Shown: piece by piece, positions 26,306 through 35,530 of the stretch
Layout of the letters: the number at the start of each line of letters is the position of its first letter
How positions within the stretch are numbered: the first letter of the stretch is position 1
Assembly (NCBI RefSeq): GCF_014323725.1
Contig: NZ_JABVED010000006.1
Span: forward strand, 62,001 to 126,000
Direction: 5' to 3'
Length of the DNA: 64,000 nt
Origin: Actinokineospora xionganensis
GTDB taxonomy: Bacteria; Actinomycetota; Actinomycetes; Mycobacteriales; Pseudonocardiaceae
Position numbers and translations under genes: made by a program
Notes under the pieces: generated by a model
The model's input: the letters and a program-made list of their open reading frames with translations, nothing else
The model's database searches: none
Told to the model about the DNA's origin: nothing

Positions 26306-27999
26306 TTCGAGTCCGGTCCTGGGGTGCCGTCGCGAGCGCCGTGGCCGCCCTCGCCACAACCGCGGCCGCGGCCGATACGGACCCACTGTCGGTCGATCCG
26401 TCCGGCGACCCGACCGGCGTGGTCGACACCGCCGCGGTACAGCGGGCACTCGACCTCGCCGGTCAGGTCGGCGGGACCGTCCGGTTCGGATCGGGAACAT
26501 TCCACATCGCCCGACCGCTGACCCTGACGGTCGCGCGGGACACGCCGCTCGTGCGGCTTGTCGGCCAAGGCCGGGACGCGACGGTTCTCGCCAGCGTGCA
26601 GGAGCCGACCACCCTGCCCGACATGACGCCCGTGGTGCGGCTGGACAGTTCGACGAAGATGGGGCTGCCGGGGCCGACAATCGAGATGTCCGGGCTGGCC
26701 ATCGACGGACGCGAGAACGGCCGGGTGTCCGACGGCATCAAGGCCTGGGGCGGGACCGGCCTGCGGCTGCACGACTTGGCGGTGCGCAACCTCGCCGTGT
26801 CGGCGACCATGCCCGGCGTGGTGGGGATCCGGCTCGGCGACACCCACGACAGCGTCATCGAGAACACCCACATCAGCCACATCGCCCCGGACTCCCGTTA
26901 CGCGGTGGGGATCCAGGCGCGGTCGGGATCGTCGGACCTCGACATCGTCGGGAGCACGGTGGACCACGTCGGGGCGTCCGGGATCAACTGCGCCAACGAG
27001 GCCACGGCTGGCAGCCGGAACATCTCCGTGCGAGGCAACACGGTAACCAACGCGGCGATGTCGGGCATCGGTTTCGGGATCGAGCTCTACCGCAACTGCG
27101 ACGATTCCACCGTCGAGGACAACGGCCGGGTTGATCACGGGATCAGCGCCGTCGAGTCCGACCGGGTCGCCATCCGGCGCAACATCGTCCAGGGCGGCGA
27201 GTACGGCATCGAGACCGGCGGGGTCGGACGCGGCGACATCGTGGTCGCCGACAACACCACCACCCGCTCGACCCTCGGTCTGGTGCTGCAGGACACCACG
27301 CACGCCTCGGTGCTGCGCAACCGTTTCGTCGACTCGCGGACCTATGGGGGCTGGCTCAAGCAGAACACCCGCGTGCACGTGTCCGGCTCCGGCTGCGGGG
27401 ACACCCGGTGCGGTTTCGTCCATAGTGGATCAGCGAGCGGCTTGTGCGAGGTGGGCCTGCGACCATCCGCCGCGCTGTACGTCGAGAGAGACCGGTACCT
27501 GACGCTCGACGGCCTGACCCTCGCCCAGCCCGGTGGGTATGGGATCAGCTTCACCGGGTCCGACCACGGCGGCTCGGATTTCCTGAGCGTGGTCGGCAAC
27601 ACCTTCCACGACAACGACTGCGGGCCGATCAGCCAGTGGCTCGCGCCGACCGAGGTCGAGTGGTCGGTCAACGAGGGTGCGACTTTCCCGTGTGCGCCAC
27701 CGGGAGCCTTCGACTGCCGCACGATCGGCGACTGGCAGGCCCGACCGACGCCGGGCGCCGCGATCGCCGTCGCGCCCACCGTGAAGGCGGGGCAGCCCGT
27801 GACCTACCGGGTCCGGGCCGGGGCCGACACCGTCTGGCAGCTGATCGACCTCGGTGTGGGGTCGCCCAGGTCCGCGGGTGCGGCCGAGACGAGCGGAACC
27901 GTCGTGTTCCCGAAGCGGGGCCGCTATCAGGTCTCAGTCGTCGTCTGGGACTCGTACGGCAGATCCGGTCTGACCTCGACCATGGTTCGCGTGAACTGA
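26302..27999 (+). CDS. Secreted right-handed beta-helix protein
   Basis: A 565-residue exported protein. Residues 1 to about 24 are a signal peptide ending AAAADT. Residues about 30-440 form a parallel beta-helix of the pectate-lyase/NosD type, with many N-rich turns (SVIENTHISHIAPDSR, VADNTTTRSTLGLVLQ, VVGNTFHDNDCG). The C-terminal 80 residues look like a PKD/Ig-like domain ending in VSVVVWDSYGRSGLTSTMVR. Such proteins bind or cleave polysaccharides, so it may trim or hold the polymer made here. GTG at 26302 overlaps the previous stop. Its 3' end overlaps the convergent membrane-protein gene by 66 bases. Confidence 0.8.
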   Translation: MIRVRSWGAVASAVAALATTAAAADTDPLSVDPSGDPTGVVDTAAVQRALDLAGQVGGTVRFGSGTFHIARPLTLTVARDTPLVRLVGQGRDATVLASVQEPTTLPDMTPVVRLDSSTKMGLPGPTIEMSGLAIDGRENGRVSDGIKAWGGTGLRLHDLAVRNLAVSATMPGVVGIRLGDTHDSVIENTHISHIAPDSRYAVGIQARSGSSDLDIVGSTVDHVGASGINCANEATAGSRNISVRGNTVTNAAMSGIGFGIELYRNCDDSTVEDNGRVDHGISAVESDRVAIRRNIVQGGEYGIETGGVGRGDIVVADNTTTRSTLGLVLQDTTHASVLRNRFVDSRTYGGWLKQNTRVHVSGSGCGDTRCGFVHSGSASGLCEVGLRPSAALYVERDRYLTLDGLTLAQPGGYGISFTGSDHGGSDFLSVVGNTFHDNDCGPISQWLAPTEVEWSVNEGATFPCAPPGAFDCRTIGDWQARPTPGAAIAVAPTVKAGQPVTYRVRAGADTVWQLIDLGVGSPRSAGAAETSGTVVFPKRGRYQVSVVVWDSYGRSGLTSTMVRVN

Positions 28000-29256
28000 A
28001 CCGCGGGCCAAGCTCAGCGCTCCCGAGGCGGCCACGACGATCAGTAGGGCGTCGAGCGGAAGCCGCAGCCTGATTCGGATGAAGTACACCGCGAGGACGG
28101 CGACCAACATCACCACCAGCCCGAGCAGCAGCTTCTCCTCAGCGCCCAATCGGCGGCGAGCCAGAAGAACCCGGAGAACGGCGAGTCCCAGCACCGGGTA
28201 GAACGTCAGGGCCGAAAGCAAGCTGGTCAGCACGCCGGGCCGGTACTCTGTGGACAACGCGTCCGCGTAGGCGAAGGCCCGCGCCACCTTCTCGACATAG
28301 AGCCGGGCCGCGTCGCCAGGATGCCCGCGGACCCATTCCCAGGCGCTCACCGTGTAGAACCGGTCGGCCTCGACCTCGTCGAGGCCGTCGTCGAGCACCA
28401 CCGCGTAGTACGGCCCGATGTCGCCTGCGGACCCCGTCCGCGCCGTCACCCGCTCACTGTTGCCCAACAGGAGGTTGACGCCGCCGTTCGTCGATGCGGG
28501 CACGAAAGCGCCCAGCACGACGGCGTTGCGCACCGTCCACACGCAGGCGAGCGTTATCGCCAGCAGCAACACACCCGCGAGCGCGCGGTTTCGAGCCGCC
28601 CGTCCCAGCGCCCGCCGGTGGCTCCAGGCGAGCCACACCACGGTGAGCGGGACCGCCAGGGCGAAGACCGGCAAGGTCAGCGCCAACAGCCCGCCCGTCA
28701 GCCCGGCCGCCGCCACCCACCGACCCCGCCGGGATTCGTCCACCGCACGAAACGCCGACTCAAGGAACCCCAGCAACAGAGCCATCGCGGGAATCTGCGG
28801 GTACAGCGTGGTCGCGGTGAAGACGAACAGCGGGTAAGCCGCCACACCCACCGCCGCGAGCGCTCCCGCGGCCGGGGAATGGATACGGCGGCCGAGCAGC
28901 GAGGCCAGCCACACCGACACCCCGAGGGCGGCGACACCGACGAAGCGCATCGCCACGATGGAGCCGTCAGTCAGCAACGACACCGGGGCGAGGAGAAACG
29001 GCAGCCCCGGCGGCCGGTACGCGAGTCCCGGCGGGCGCACCGCGACGGAGTACTCGGTGAGCACGTAGCCATGCCCGGAGGCCACCGACCGGGCCAGGGC
29101 GACGTATTCGCGCTCGTCCTGGAAGCGGAGCGCGTCGCCCACGGCCAGCGCGAATCCGCCCGCGAGCAGGACCGCGCCCGCGACGGCGGCAAGGACGATC
29201 GCCCGCGCGTGCCGGTCCCACCAACCGACCAGGCGTACCCACCGGTCACCGGGCAC
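27934..29256 (-). CDS. GT39/ArnT-like membrane glycosyltransferase
   Basis: A 440-residue integral membrane protein with about 11 hydrophobic segments. The first extracytoplasmic loop carries RFQDEREYVALARSVASGHG and AYRPPGLPFLLAP, the DE motif and the RPPG stretch typical of GT-C enzymes of the dolichol-phosphate mannosyltransferase/ArnT class. Such enzymes use lipid-linked sugar donors on the outer face of the membrane. GTG at 29254-29256 is 11 bases inside the upstream flippase gene, so they are co-translated. It may decorate the polymer or transfer sugars to proteins or lipids. The C-terminal 22 codons overlap the convergent beta-helix gene. Confidence 0.8.
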   Translation of the reverse strand: MPGDRWVRLVGWWDRHARAIVLAAVAGAVLLAGGFALAVGDALRFQDEREYVALARSVASGHGYVLTEYSVAVRPPGLAYRPPGLPFLLAPVSLLTDGSIVAMRFVGVAALGVSVWLASLLGRRIHSPAAGALAAVGVAAYPLFVFTATTLYPQIPAMALLLGFLESAFRAVDESRRGRWVAAAGLTGGLLALTLPVFALAVPLTVVWLAWSHRRALGRAARNRALAGVLLLAITLACVWTVRNAVVLGAFVPASTNGGVNLLLGNSERVTARTGSAGDIGPYYAVVLDDGLDEVEADRFYTVSAWEWVRGHPGDAARLYVEKVARAFAYADALSTEYRPGVLTSLLSALTFYPVLGLAVLRVLLARRRLGAEEKLLLGLVVMLVAVLAVYFIRIRLRLPLDALLIVVAASGALSLARGSVHANHGRGQTGSAVRVPDDD

Positions 29257-30697
29257 GGCGGCCCCGTCTCGGTCGCACCCCCGGAAGAACCAAGCCCACC
29301 GTGGGGAAGCCGCGCAGCATCTCGGCGCCGAGAACGACCGTGAGCCAGGTGAACCCGAGCAGCCCAGGTGCGGCGGGGAATCCCGTGTGGACAGCGGCCA
29401 AGGCGCCGCACAGCACGAGACCGACCGCCCCCTCCTGGGTCAGCGGCGCCCGCCACCCGGTCGTCAGGTCCCCGCGGGCGAGCCAGGCCAGCGCCGCGCA
29501 CTGGACCGTCATCGCCGCGACCAGCCCGCAGGCCGTGCCCACACCACCCAGGGCGGCCGTCGCCGTCGGGATCGCCGCGGTGGCGACCACGGCACCCGCG
29601 CCGACCCCGCGCAGGACATCGCCGCGCCTGCCCGCGGCCAGCAGCACCTGGGTGGCGAGGCTGTTGAAGCACAGCACGGGAAAGAGCAGCGCTAGCACCC
29701 GCAGCACGGTGGCCGACTCGTCGAACCGTTCGTCGTAGAGGGCGGCGACGATCTGCGGCGCGAACGCGGCGACCAGTGCGCCCGCCGCGAGCGAGAGCCG
29801 CAGGGCGATCGCCAGCGCCCGACCGCTGAACTCGCCCAGCCGCCGGTCGCTCTCGGCGTGCCTGCGCACCATCTCCGGGTAGAGCGCGTTGGCGATCACC
29901 AGCGCCGCGACCACGGCGATCACCATCAGCCGCGCCGCCGCCGCGTAGACACCGACATCGTGGCTGGAGCGCAGCACACCCAACACCACGGTGTCGATCA
30001 TGAGCGAGTAGTGCACGATGGCGAGCGCGCCGAGAATCGGCAGACCCGCGCGGAGTGTGCCCCGGACAGCGGCGATGCTGGTCGACGCGAACGCGATCCG
30101 CTTGCCGCGGGCGAGGATCGCCAGTGACAGCGCGGAACCCGCCAACTGGCCGAGCCACATCGTCATGATCACCCAGACCGGATCCCGAGTGGACAGGACA
30201 AGCGCGACCGCCGCCCCGGCGGCCACGGCCTGGGTGACGAGTTTGACGATCGCGGCCGAGCGCATCCACTCCAGCGACTGCAGCGCGTACACCGTGCTGA
30301 GCGCCTGGGCCAGGGCGACCGGCGCCGCGGCCAGGATCAGCGTCGACGTGTCACCCGGAAACGGCGCCGCGAAGGCGACCGCGGCCAGCACGGCCGTGGC
30401 GACCAGTGCGAGCAGCACCTGGGCGACCAGCGTCTGGACGAGCAGCCGCGGGAGGTCGTGTGGGCGCCGGACGATCTCCCGCTGGGTCCACAGGGTCAGC
30501 CCGCCGTCGCCGAGGGCGGCGAGGTAGAGCACGACCGCCTGCGCGAGCGCGAGCGCGCCGAAGCTCTCCGGCCCGACGACCCGTGCCACCACGATCATGG
30601 CGACGAAGGACAGGCCGCGACCGACCACCTCCGCGGCGCCCAGCGACACGACGTAGCCGCGCAGCCTGCTCGTCGTCGTGGCTTCAGGCGCGGACAC
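29246..30697 (-). CDS. Wzx-type polysaccharide flippase
   Basis: A 483-residue protein with about 12-14 membrane segments of the polysaccharide biosynthesis (MOP) export family. The N-terminus reads LGAAEVVGRGLSFVAMIVVA and VGPESFGALALAQAVVLYLA, the standard first two helices. It probably flips undecaprenyl-linked repeat units to the outer face for the Wzy-like polymerase at 23751-25109. GTG at 30695-30697 is inside the end of the upstream glycosyltransferase gene (14-base overlap). A longer frame reaching 31105 is antisense/out-of-frame sequence of that gene and is not the start. Confidence 0.88.
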   Translation of the reverse strand: MSAPEATTTSRLRGYVVSLGAAEVVGRGLSFVAMIVVARVVGPESFGALALAQAVVLYLAALGDGGLTLWTQREIVRRPHDLPRLLVQTLVAQVLLALVATAVLAAVAFAAPFPGDTSTLILAAAPVALAQALSTVYALQSLEWMRSAAIVKLVTQAVAAGAAVALVLSTRDPVWVIMTMWLGQLAGSALSLAILARGKRIAFASTSIAAVRGTLRAGLPILGALAIVHYSLMIDTVVLGVLRSSHDVGVYAAAARLMVIAVVAALVIANALYPEMVRRHAESDRRLGEFSGRALAIALRLSLAAGALVAAFAPQIVAALYDERFDESATVLRVLALLFPVLCFNSLATQVLLAAGRRGDVLRGVGAGAVVATAAIPTATAALGGVGTACGLVAAMTVQCAALAWLARGDLTTGWRAPLTQEGAVGLVLCGALAAVHTGFPAAPGLLGFTWLTVVLGAEMLRGFPTVGLVLPGVRPRRGRRAR

Positions 30698-31769
30698 CGA
30701 GCACCGCCGAAATCTGATCCAGGTAACTCGGCACGATGTCGGCCCAGTCGAAGTGCTTCGCCACGAACGCGCGACCGCGCTCGGAGTACGCCGCGCCGCG
30801 GCCGGGGAACTCGGCGAGCGCGGCGGCCAACGCGTCCTGGTCGAGGCTCGTGACCACGGCGGCGTCCTCGGCGGCGAGGTAAGGCGCGGGGTTGATCCGG
30901 TCCGACACCAGGCAGGGCACGCCGAGCGCGAGGTTCTCCGCGACCGTGATCGGGATGCTGTCCCAGTTGGACGGTTGGACGAACCCGGCGCAGCCGAGCA
31001 CGAAGTCCCGCTTCCGGGCGCCGAAGATCGGCCCCGCCACCGTGACGTGGTCAGCGAGGCCGAGTTCGGCGACGAGTTCCCTCGTGCGCCCGAACCCGCC
31101 CTCATAGTCGATGCCGTGCATACGCAGCGGGGGTCTGCGCCCGGCGGGCAGTACCGCCAGCGCCCGCAGCATCAGTTCCAGTCCCTTGTGCGCCACGGCG
31201 TACCGGCCGTACCAGGCGAGGTAGTCGCCGCCCGGCTGCCACCGGTCCTCGGGCAGTTCGAAGCCCATCGGGGCCACGACGGACCGCACGGACGGTTCGA
31301 GCAGGCGCGCGTGCGCGGCCTCGGCGGGGAAGAACGCGTGCACCGCGGCCGCGGAGCGCAACACCGCCGACTCGAGCGCACGGCGTGGCGCCCGCGGCGG
31401 CTTGAGGTGGTTGATCCAGGCCGGGTCGTAGACCCCGTGCGGGATGACCACGTACGGCACACCAGCGTGGCGCGCGGCCCTGGCGGCGACGAGGTTCGCG
31501 ATGAACCAGGCTTCGTTGAGCACCAGGACGTCGGTGTCGCGCAGCGCGGCGGCCAGGTCGACCGGGACCAGCGTCGGCCTGCCGCGACCGACATGGCGCA
31601 CCGCGCGCAGATCGGCGTCGCCGTAGCGCGGTTCGGTCGGTGGTCGGCCCGCGTGCAGCACCGCGACTTCGTGGCCCGCCGCGAGCAGCGCCCGGACCCA
31701 CGCCGCGATTGCGGCGACGACACCGGAGTGACCGCCGGTAGCACCCGGGTAATAGAAAGCGAATCTCAT
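30684..31769 (-). CDS. GT4-family glycosyltransferase
   Basis: A 361-residue GT-B glycosyltransferase. The N-terminal MRFAFYYPGATGGHSGVVAA is a typical family-4 opening with the glycine-rich acceptor loop. The C-terminal domain has DYLAWYGRYAVAHKGLELML and SNWDSIPITVAENLALGVPC as the donor-binding EX7E region, although the first Glu is replaced (D/S context). ATG at 31767-31769 follows GAGGA with 7-base spacing. It heads the leftward exopolysaccharide arm with the flippase and the GT39-like gene, and is divergent from the methyltransferase at 31970. Confidence 0.88.
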   Translation of the reverse strand: MRFAFYYPGATGGHSGVVAAIAAWVRALLAAGHEVAVLHAGRPPTEPRYGDADLRAVRHVGRGRPTLVPVDLAAALRDTDVLVLNEAWFIANLVAARAARHAGVPYVVIPHGVYDPAWINHLKPPRAPRRALESAVLRSAAAVHAFFPAEAAHARLLEPSVRSVVAPMGFELPEDRWQPGGDYLAWYGRYAVAHKGLELMLRALAVLPAGRRPPLRMHGIDYEGGFGRTRELVAELGLADHVTVAGPIFGARKRDFVLGCAGFVQPSNWDSIPITVAENLALGVPCLVSDRINPAPYLAAEDAAVVTSLDQDALAAALAEFPGRGAAYSERGRAFVAKHFDWADIVPSYLDQISAVLGVRA

Positions 31770-31969
31770 GGGTGATCCTCGCTCATGCGGCTATTCGCGG
31801 CCTTGGAAACTCCAGGCGGTGATTTCGACGAAATGATCAGCACATTTGCCTCATGGTCGTCCCGCGACTCGGGACACGGGAACGAATTCCGTATCGACAC
31901 CCGGCGCGCGTCGTTGCGTATCGATGTAGCCGAAGAGCGGAGCAGTCCGCGGGAATTGCGGGAGAGCTG

Positions 31970-32833
31970 ATGGTGATGACCGAATCCGGTGACAAGCCGA
32001 CCACCCCGGAACTGGCCAGGGCGGCCGTTTCCGCGGACAGCGGTCGCGACGCGCTGCCGTCGGGCACGTGGAACCTTCTCCGCGACCGGCTGCGTGCCAA
32101 CGACCCGATCTGGCTCGGCTTCCACGTCCTCAACCGGGCGTCGGCCAAGATCAGCCGTTACTTCGACGGGAAGGCACGGGCCCGGGAACGCGCCAAGGAC
32201 CTGCCCGGGGTGAACACGCGGGAATACAACCGGCTGCTGTGGACCAACTACGACTGGTCGCACTCCGGCGAGGAGTGGACGCCGACGCCGCAGTGGCGGC
32301 GGTCGATGGTCGACGAGGTCATGCTCGCCCTCATGCCGGACCAGCCCACCGCTCTGGAGATCGGCCCCGGTGGCGGCCGGTGGACCGTGGAACTGCAGCC
32401 CCGGGTGGAGTCGCTGGTCGTCGCGGACATCAGCCCCCGCGCCATCGAACTGTGCCAGGAGCGGCTCGGCGCGGCCGCGAACGTGTCTTACCTGGTCACC
32501 GATGGCAGGAGTCTCACCGGGGTGGCCGACGGGGCGATCGACTTCGTGTGGTCGTTCGACGTCTTCCTGCACATCGCGCCGGTCGACCAGAAGGGCTACA
32601 TCGCCGAACTCGCCCGGGTGATGCGGCCCGGCGCGGTCGCGGTCATCCACCACCCGGGCGACGGCGGCTCGATGGAGGGCTGGCGCTCGGCCATGACCGC
32701 ACAGATGTTCGCGGACCTGGTGCGCGAGCGAGGACTGCGGGTCGTGCGCCAGTTCACCGCATGGGGATCCGATGGGCGGCATGCGCTGCCCAACAGCGGC
32801 GACGTCATCACCGTGTTCGACAAGCCGGCCTGA
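31970..32833 (+). CDS. Class I SAM-dependent methyltransferase
   Basis: A 287-residue soluble methyltransferase. Motif I is TALEIGPGGGRWTVELQP at about residues 125-142, motif II lies around VVADISPRAIELCQ, and IDFVWSFDVFLHIAPVDQKG is motif IV/V, all in Methyltransf_11/25 order. The N-terminal 110 residues are helical and may bind the acceptor. ATG at 31970 has GGGAG 5 bases upstream; a second ATG stands at 31976. By context it may methylate a sugar of the exopolysaccharide, or its precursor. A strong bidirectional terminator follows. Confidence 0.85.
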   Translation: MVMTESGDKPTTPELARAAVSADSGRDALPSGTWNLLRDRLRANDPIWLGFHVLNRASAKISRYFDGKARARERAKDLPGVNTREYNRLLWTNYDWSHSGEEWTPTPQWRRSMVDEVMLALMPDQPTALEIGPGGGRWTVELQPRVESLVVADISPRAIELCQERLGAAANVSYLVTDGRSLTGVADGAIDFVWSFDVFLHIAPVDQKGYIAELARVMRPGAVAVIHHPGDGGSMEGWRSAMTAQMFADLVRERGLRVVRQFTAWGSDGRHALPNSGDVITVFDKPA

Positions 32834-32839
32834 GCGCCC

Positions 32840-32884
32840 AAGGGCTGTGCCGCCGACCCCCGCGGGGCCGGCGGCACAGCCCTT
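32840..32884. terminator. Bidirectional terminator, 16-bp perfect stem
   Basis: AAGGGCTGTGCCGCCG and CGGCGGCACAGCCCTT pair perfectly across a 13-base loop. The hairpin fills the space between the methyltransferase stop and the stop of the convergent epimerase gene, so it can end both transcripts. Confidence 0.85.
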
Positions 32885-32895
32885 GCGTCGGCGGT

Positions 32896-33906
32896 TCAGC
32901 GCACGTCCCCGACCGAGGCACACCCACGCAGCCGTTCGGCGACCTGGTCCTCAATCCACGAGTACGTGCGCTCGAGCCCCTCCCGCAGGCCGATCGAGGG
33001 CTCCCAGTCGAACTCCTTGCGGATGAGGGTGTTGTCGCTGCACCGCCCGCGCACGCCCTGCGGCGCGTCGAGCAGGTGCCGCCTGCGGAGCCGGACACCG
33101 GCGACTCCCTCGACGATGTCGACCATCTCGTTGATCGTCACCAGTTCGGAGCTACCCAGGTTGAGCGGGTCCGCGAAGTCGCCGTCGGTGATCTTCAAGG
33201 TGCCTGCGACGCAGTCGTCGACGTACATGAAACTGCGGGTTTGCTCGCCGTCGCCCCAGATCTCGATCTCATGGTCGCCGGTCAGCTTCGCCATGGCGAC
33301 CTTGCGGCAGATCGCCGCGGGCGCCTTCTCCCGACCACCGTCCCACGTGCCGTGCGGCCCATACACGTTGTGGTAGCGGGCGACTTTGGTGCTCAGCCCG
33401 TAGTCCTCGCGGAAGTGCCGAGCCATCCGTTCGGTGAACAACTTCTCCCAGCCGTAGCCGTCCTCCGGCAGGGCCGGGTAGGCGTCCTCCTCCACCAGGA
33501 AAGGGTCATCGGGCCTGCCCTGTTTGTCCGCCGCGTACACGCACGCGGAAGACGAGTAGAAGAACCGCTCGACACCGGCGTCACGCGCCGCGACGAGCAT
33601 GTGGGTGCTGATGAGGACCGACAGCATGCACTCGGCCTTGTTGTTCTCGATGAAGCCGATTCCGCCCATGTCGGCAGCGAGGTTGTAGACGGTGTCGACC
33701 CCGTCCACCGCGACGTGGCAATCCGCGGGCAGCGAGAGGTCCAGCCGCCAATTCTCCGCTTCGGAATGATATTGATCCCATTCATGAATGGGCTTCACAT
33801 CCACCGCGCGAACAGATTTTCCTTGATCCAGCAAAGCTCGGACAAGATGACCACCGATGAACCCACCGGCGCCGGTGATAAGGACGTGCGATCCGTTGCG
33901 GCGCAC
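32896..33906 (-). CDS. GDP-mannose 3,5-epimerase-like SDR protein
   Basis: A 336-residue extended short-chain dehydrogenase. The N-terminal GAGGFIGG is the NAD-binding glycine motif. The stretches YNLAADMGGIGFIENNKAE, FFYSSSACVYAADKQG, DGYGWEKLFTERM and GTWDGGREKAPAAICRKVAM closely match GDP-mannose 3,5-epimerase. They include the Cys after SSSA, the YxxxK pair and the GREKAPAA lysine region that act in epimerisation. The product would be GDP-L-galactose and/or GDP-L-gulose for a glycan. The related BlmG-type enzymes of glycopeptide antibiotics use the same reaction. GTG at 33906 is preceded by AGGAG. It lies alone on the minus strand next to the exopolysaccharide locus. Confidence 0.85.
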   Translation of the reverse strand: MRRNGSHVLITGAGGFIGGHLVRALLDQGKSVRAVDVKPIHEWDQYHSEAENWRLDLSLPADCHVAVDGVDTVYNLAADMGGIGFIENNKAECMLSVLISTHMLVAARDAGVERFFYSSSACVYAADKQGRPDDPFLVEEDAYPALPEDGYGWEKLFTERMARHFREDYGLSTKVARYHNVYGPHGTWDGGREKAPAAICRKVAMAKLTGDHEIEIWGDGEQTRSFMYVDDCVAGTLKITDGDFADPLNLGSSELVTINEMVDIVEGVAGVRLRRRHLLDAPQGVRGRCSDNTLIRKEFDWEPSIGLREGLERTYSWIEDQVAERLRGCASVGDVR

Positions 33907-33948
33907 CCCGACTCCTATCGATCAACCCCTGTTCTGCAAGACGCGAAC

Positions 33949-33970
33949 AAAGCCCTGATCGAGGGCTTTT
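33949..33970. other. Hairpin in leader of epimerase gene
   Basis: AAAGCCCT and AGGGCTTT pair around a GATCG loop, 43 bases upstream of the epimerase GTG. Read on the plus strand a TTTC tail follows, read on the minus strand TTTGTTC follows, so it could be a weak terminator or an attenuator in the epimerase leader. No gene on the plus strand needs a terminator here. Confidence 0.35.
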
Positions 33971-34072
33971 CTATACATGTGAACGACGGTAACACCGACG
34001 AGGTTACGGTCGAGTTCGCGGAAGTTTCGGCCATGTCCAGCACACTGGGGCGGCCTCCGACACGTGGGGCGG

Positions 34073-34872
34073 CTAGCCCGCCGCCACCTTCCGGCCCAGG
34101 TCGTCACAGGGGACCCGCCCCTCGCCGTAGGCCGCCACGAAGTCCTCGGTGATGTCGTCCGCGGTGAGCGACATCGATTCCGAGCTGACCGTGATCAGCC
34201 CGGCGAACGGCCGGTCGACGTCGCGGATGAGCAGCTGGACAACGTGAGCAGGGCGGTCAGCACCGTCAGGGTGACGATCTCGGCCCGGTTTCGCCGCCGG
34301 GGCAACGAGAACGCGAACGCGGCCGCCATCACCATCAGGGTGACCGACATGAACCAGTAAACGACATCCGGAATGGCCGGGGTGGACTCCGCGAGCCGTT
34401 GCCGGCGGCCGCTTGAGCGCTCCTTGTCCGCTTCGACAAGCATCTCGAACGGGGCGCTTTCGATTTCCATCTCCTTGAAGGCCGCCCGCAGGTCGGCGGT
34501 CCACACTGGCCTCGACGACGACTTCCCGTCCGCCATCGCGGGCCACTGCAGCGACCGCACCGCTTTGGCATAGCAGACGGCGTCCGCCTGGATGCGCTCG
34601 CGGTTGGCGGCGGGGGCGTACTCGGCGACCTCGAAGCGGTGGTCGACCATCTTCGCTTCCATCCCGGCCGCGTCCTCCACCTCACCGAACGACTCGGACG
34701 CGGCCACCAGCACGAAGGCGAGCACCAGCACCGCCAGCGTCTCCAGTGGACTGAGCAGATCGCGGACCGTGGTGCCCTCCGCGTCCGGGCCGACGACGCG
34801 GTCGCGGACGAACCGGTTGGCCAGCAGCCCCGCGACGAGCGCGACGAGTACCGCGACAACGGTGACAACCAC
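34073..34872 (-). pseudogene. DUF4239 (bestrophin-like) membrane protein, frameshifted
   Basis: GTG at 34870-34872, with GGAGGG 7 bases upstream, begins a protein with two N-terminal membrane segments, LSPLETLAVLVLAFVLVAAS, a central RxxxEAxYA-type helical region and two more membrane segments (WFMSVTLMVMAAAFAFSLP). Near 34240 the frame breaks after ALLTL. The next frame continues naturally as VQLLIRDVDRPFAGLITVSS, ending KVAAG and a stop at 34073-34075. LIRDVDRPF is the usual DUF4239 C-terminal signature. A one-base deletion explains the shift; a sequencing error is equally possible, since otherwise the gene looks intact. Confidence 0.7.
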
Positions 34873-35002
34873 GATCCAGCCCTCCGGCGATCGATCTGAT
34901 CGGCGCCTCTGGACCAGAATCGTGTTTGTCTACAGGGAAAGCAGCTCAAGTTTCCCGATCTCCACACCCTTTCGCCGAATCGAGTAACCCCGGCACGCAC
35001 GG

Positions 35003-35377
35003 TCAGCGGACCGCGAGCGCGACGAAGCGGGTGGCCTCGCCCCGCCAGAAAGTTGTCGAGCTGGGACAGCGCAAGGTCGTCGAAGTCCAACACGAGAGGC
35101 TTTCGCAGGGGCGTGATGTCGGCCCCGGCAGACGATTCCAGGTCCTTGACGTCCGTCGCCCGCTGAGTAGCCACTTCTAACAATTTGACGTTGTAGCCGA
35201 ATCCGTTGGCGTAGCCGCGTTCGAGCACCAGGTAGCGGTGCGGGTGGGTCAGGATCTCCGGGATGCCCGGGTCAGCGGATCGATCCGGATGTCCTTCGGG
35301 TCGACGGTCGTGCCGTCACCGGCGAACAGCCCGGCGATGGCGAGCGCGAGGACGCGTCGCGAAGATCGAATGCGCAT
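35003..35377 (-). pseudogene. Collapsed phytase-like esterase gene
   Basis: ATG at 35375-35377 starts a signal-peptide-like stretch (RRVLALAIAGLFAGDGTTVD). After a frame change comes HPHRYLVLERGYANGFGYNV and SSAGADITPLRKPLVLDFDD, which resemble the C-terminal half of the esterase-like phytase family (PF13449). LSQLDN then joins directly to NFLAG, and after a further shift EATRFVALAVR and a stop at 35003 follow, the normal end of that family. Most of the propeller and the segment between the DN and DDNF motifs are missing. It is clearly non-functional. Confidence 0.55.
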
Positions 35378-35530
35378 GCTTCGACCCTGCCGTGCGAACG
35401 GACCGCCGACGGCTCACCATCCGGTCATCTCACTGATCCGTTCGAGTGGTCACGACGCTACCCAAGGTTGTTTACCCGCGACGGCGTCCATCATCGACAG
35501 CGGTCACGATCACGGGCGGAAGGCGATGGA

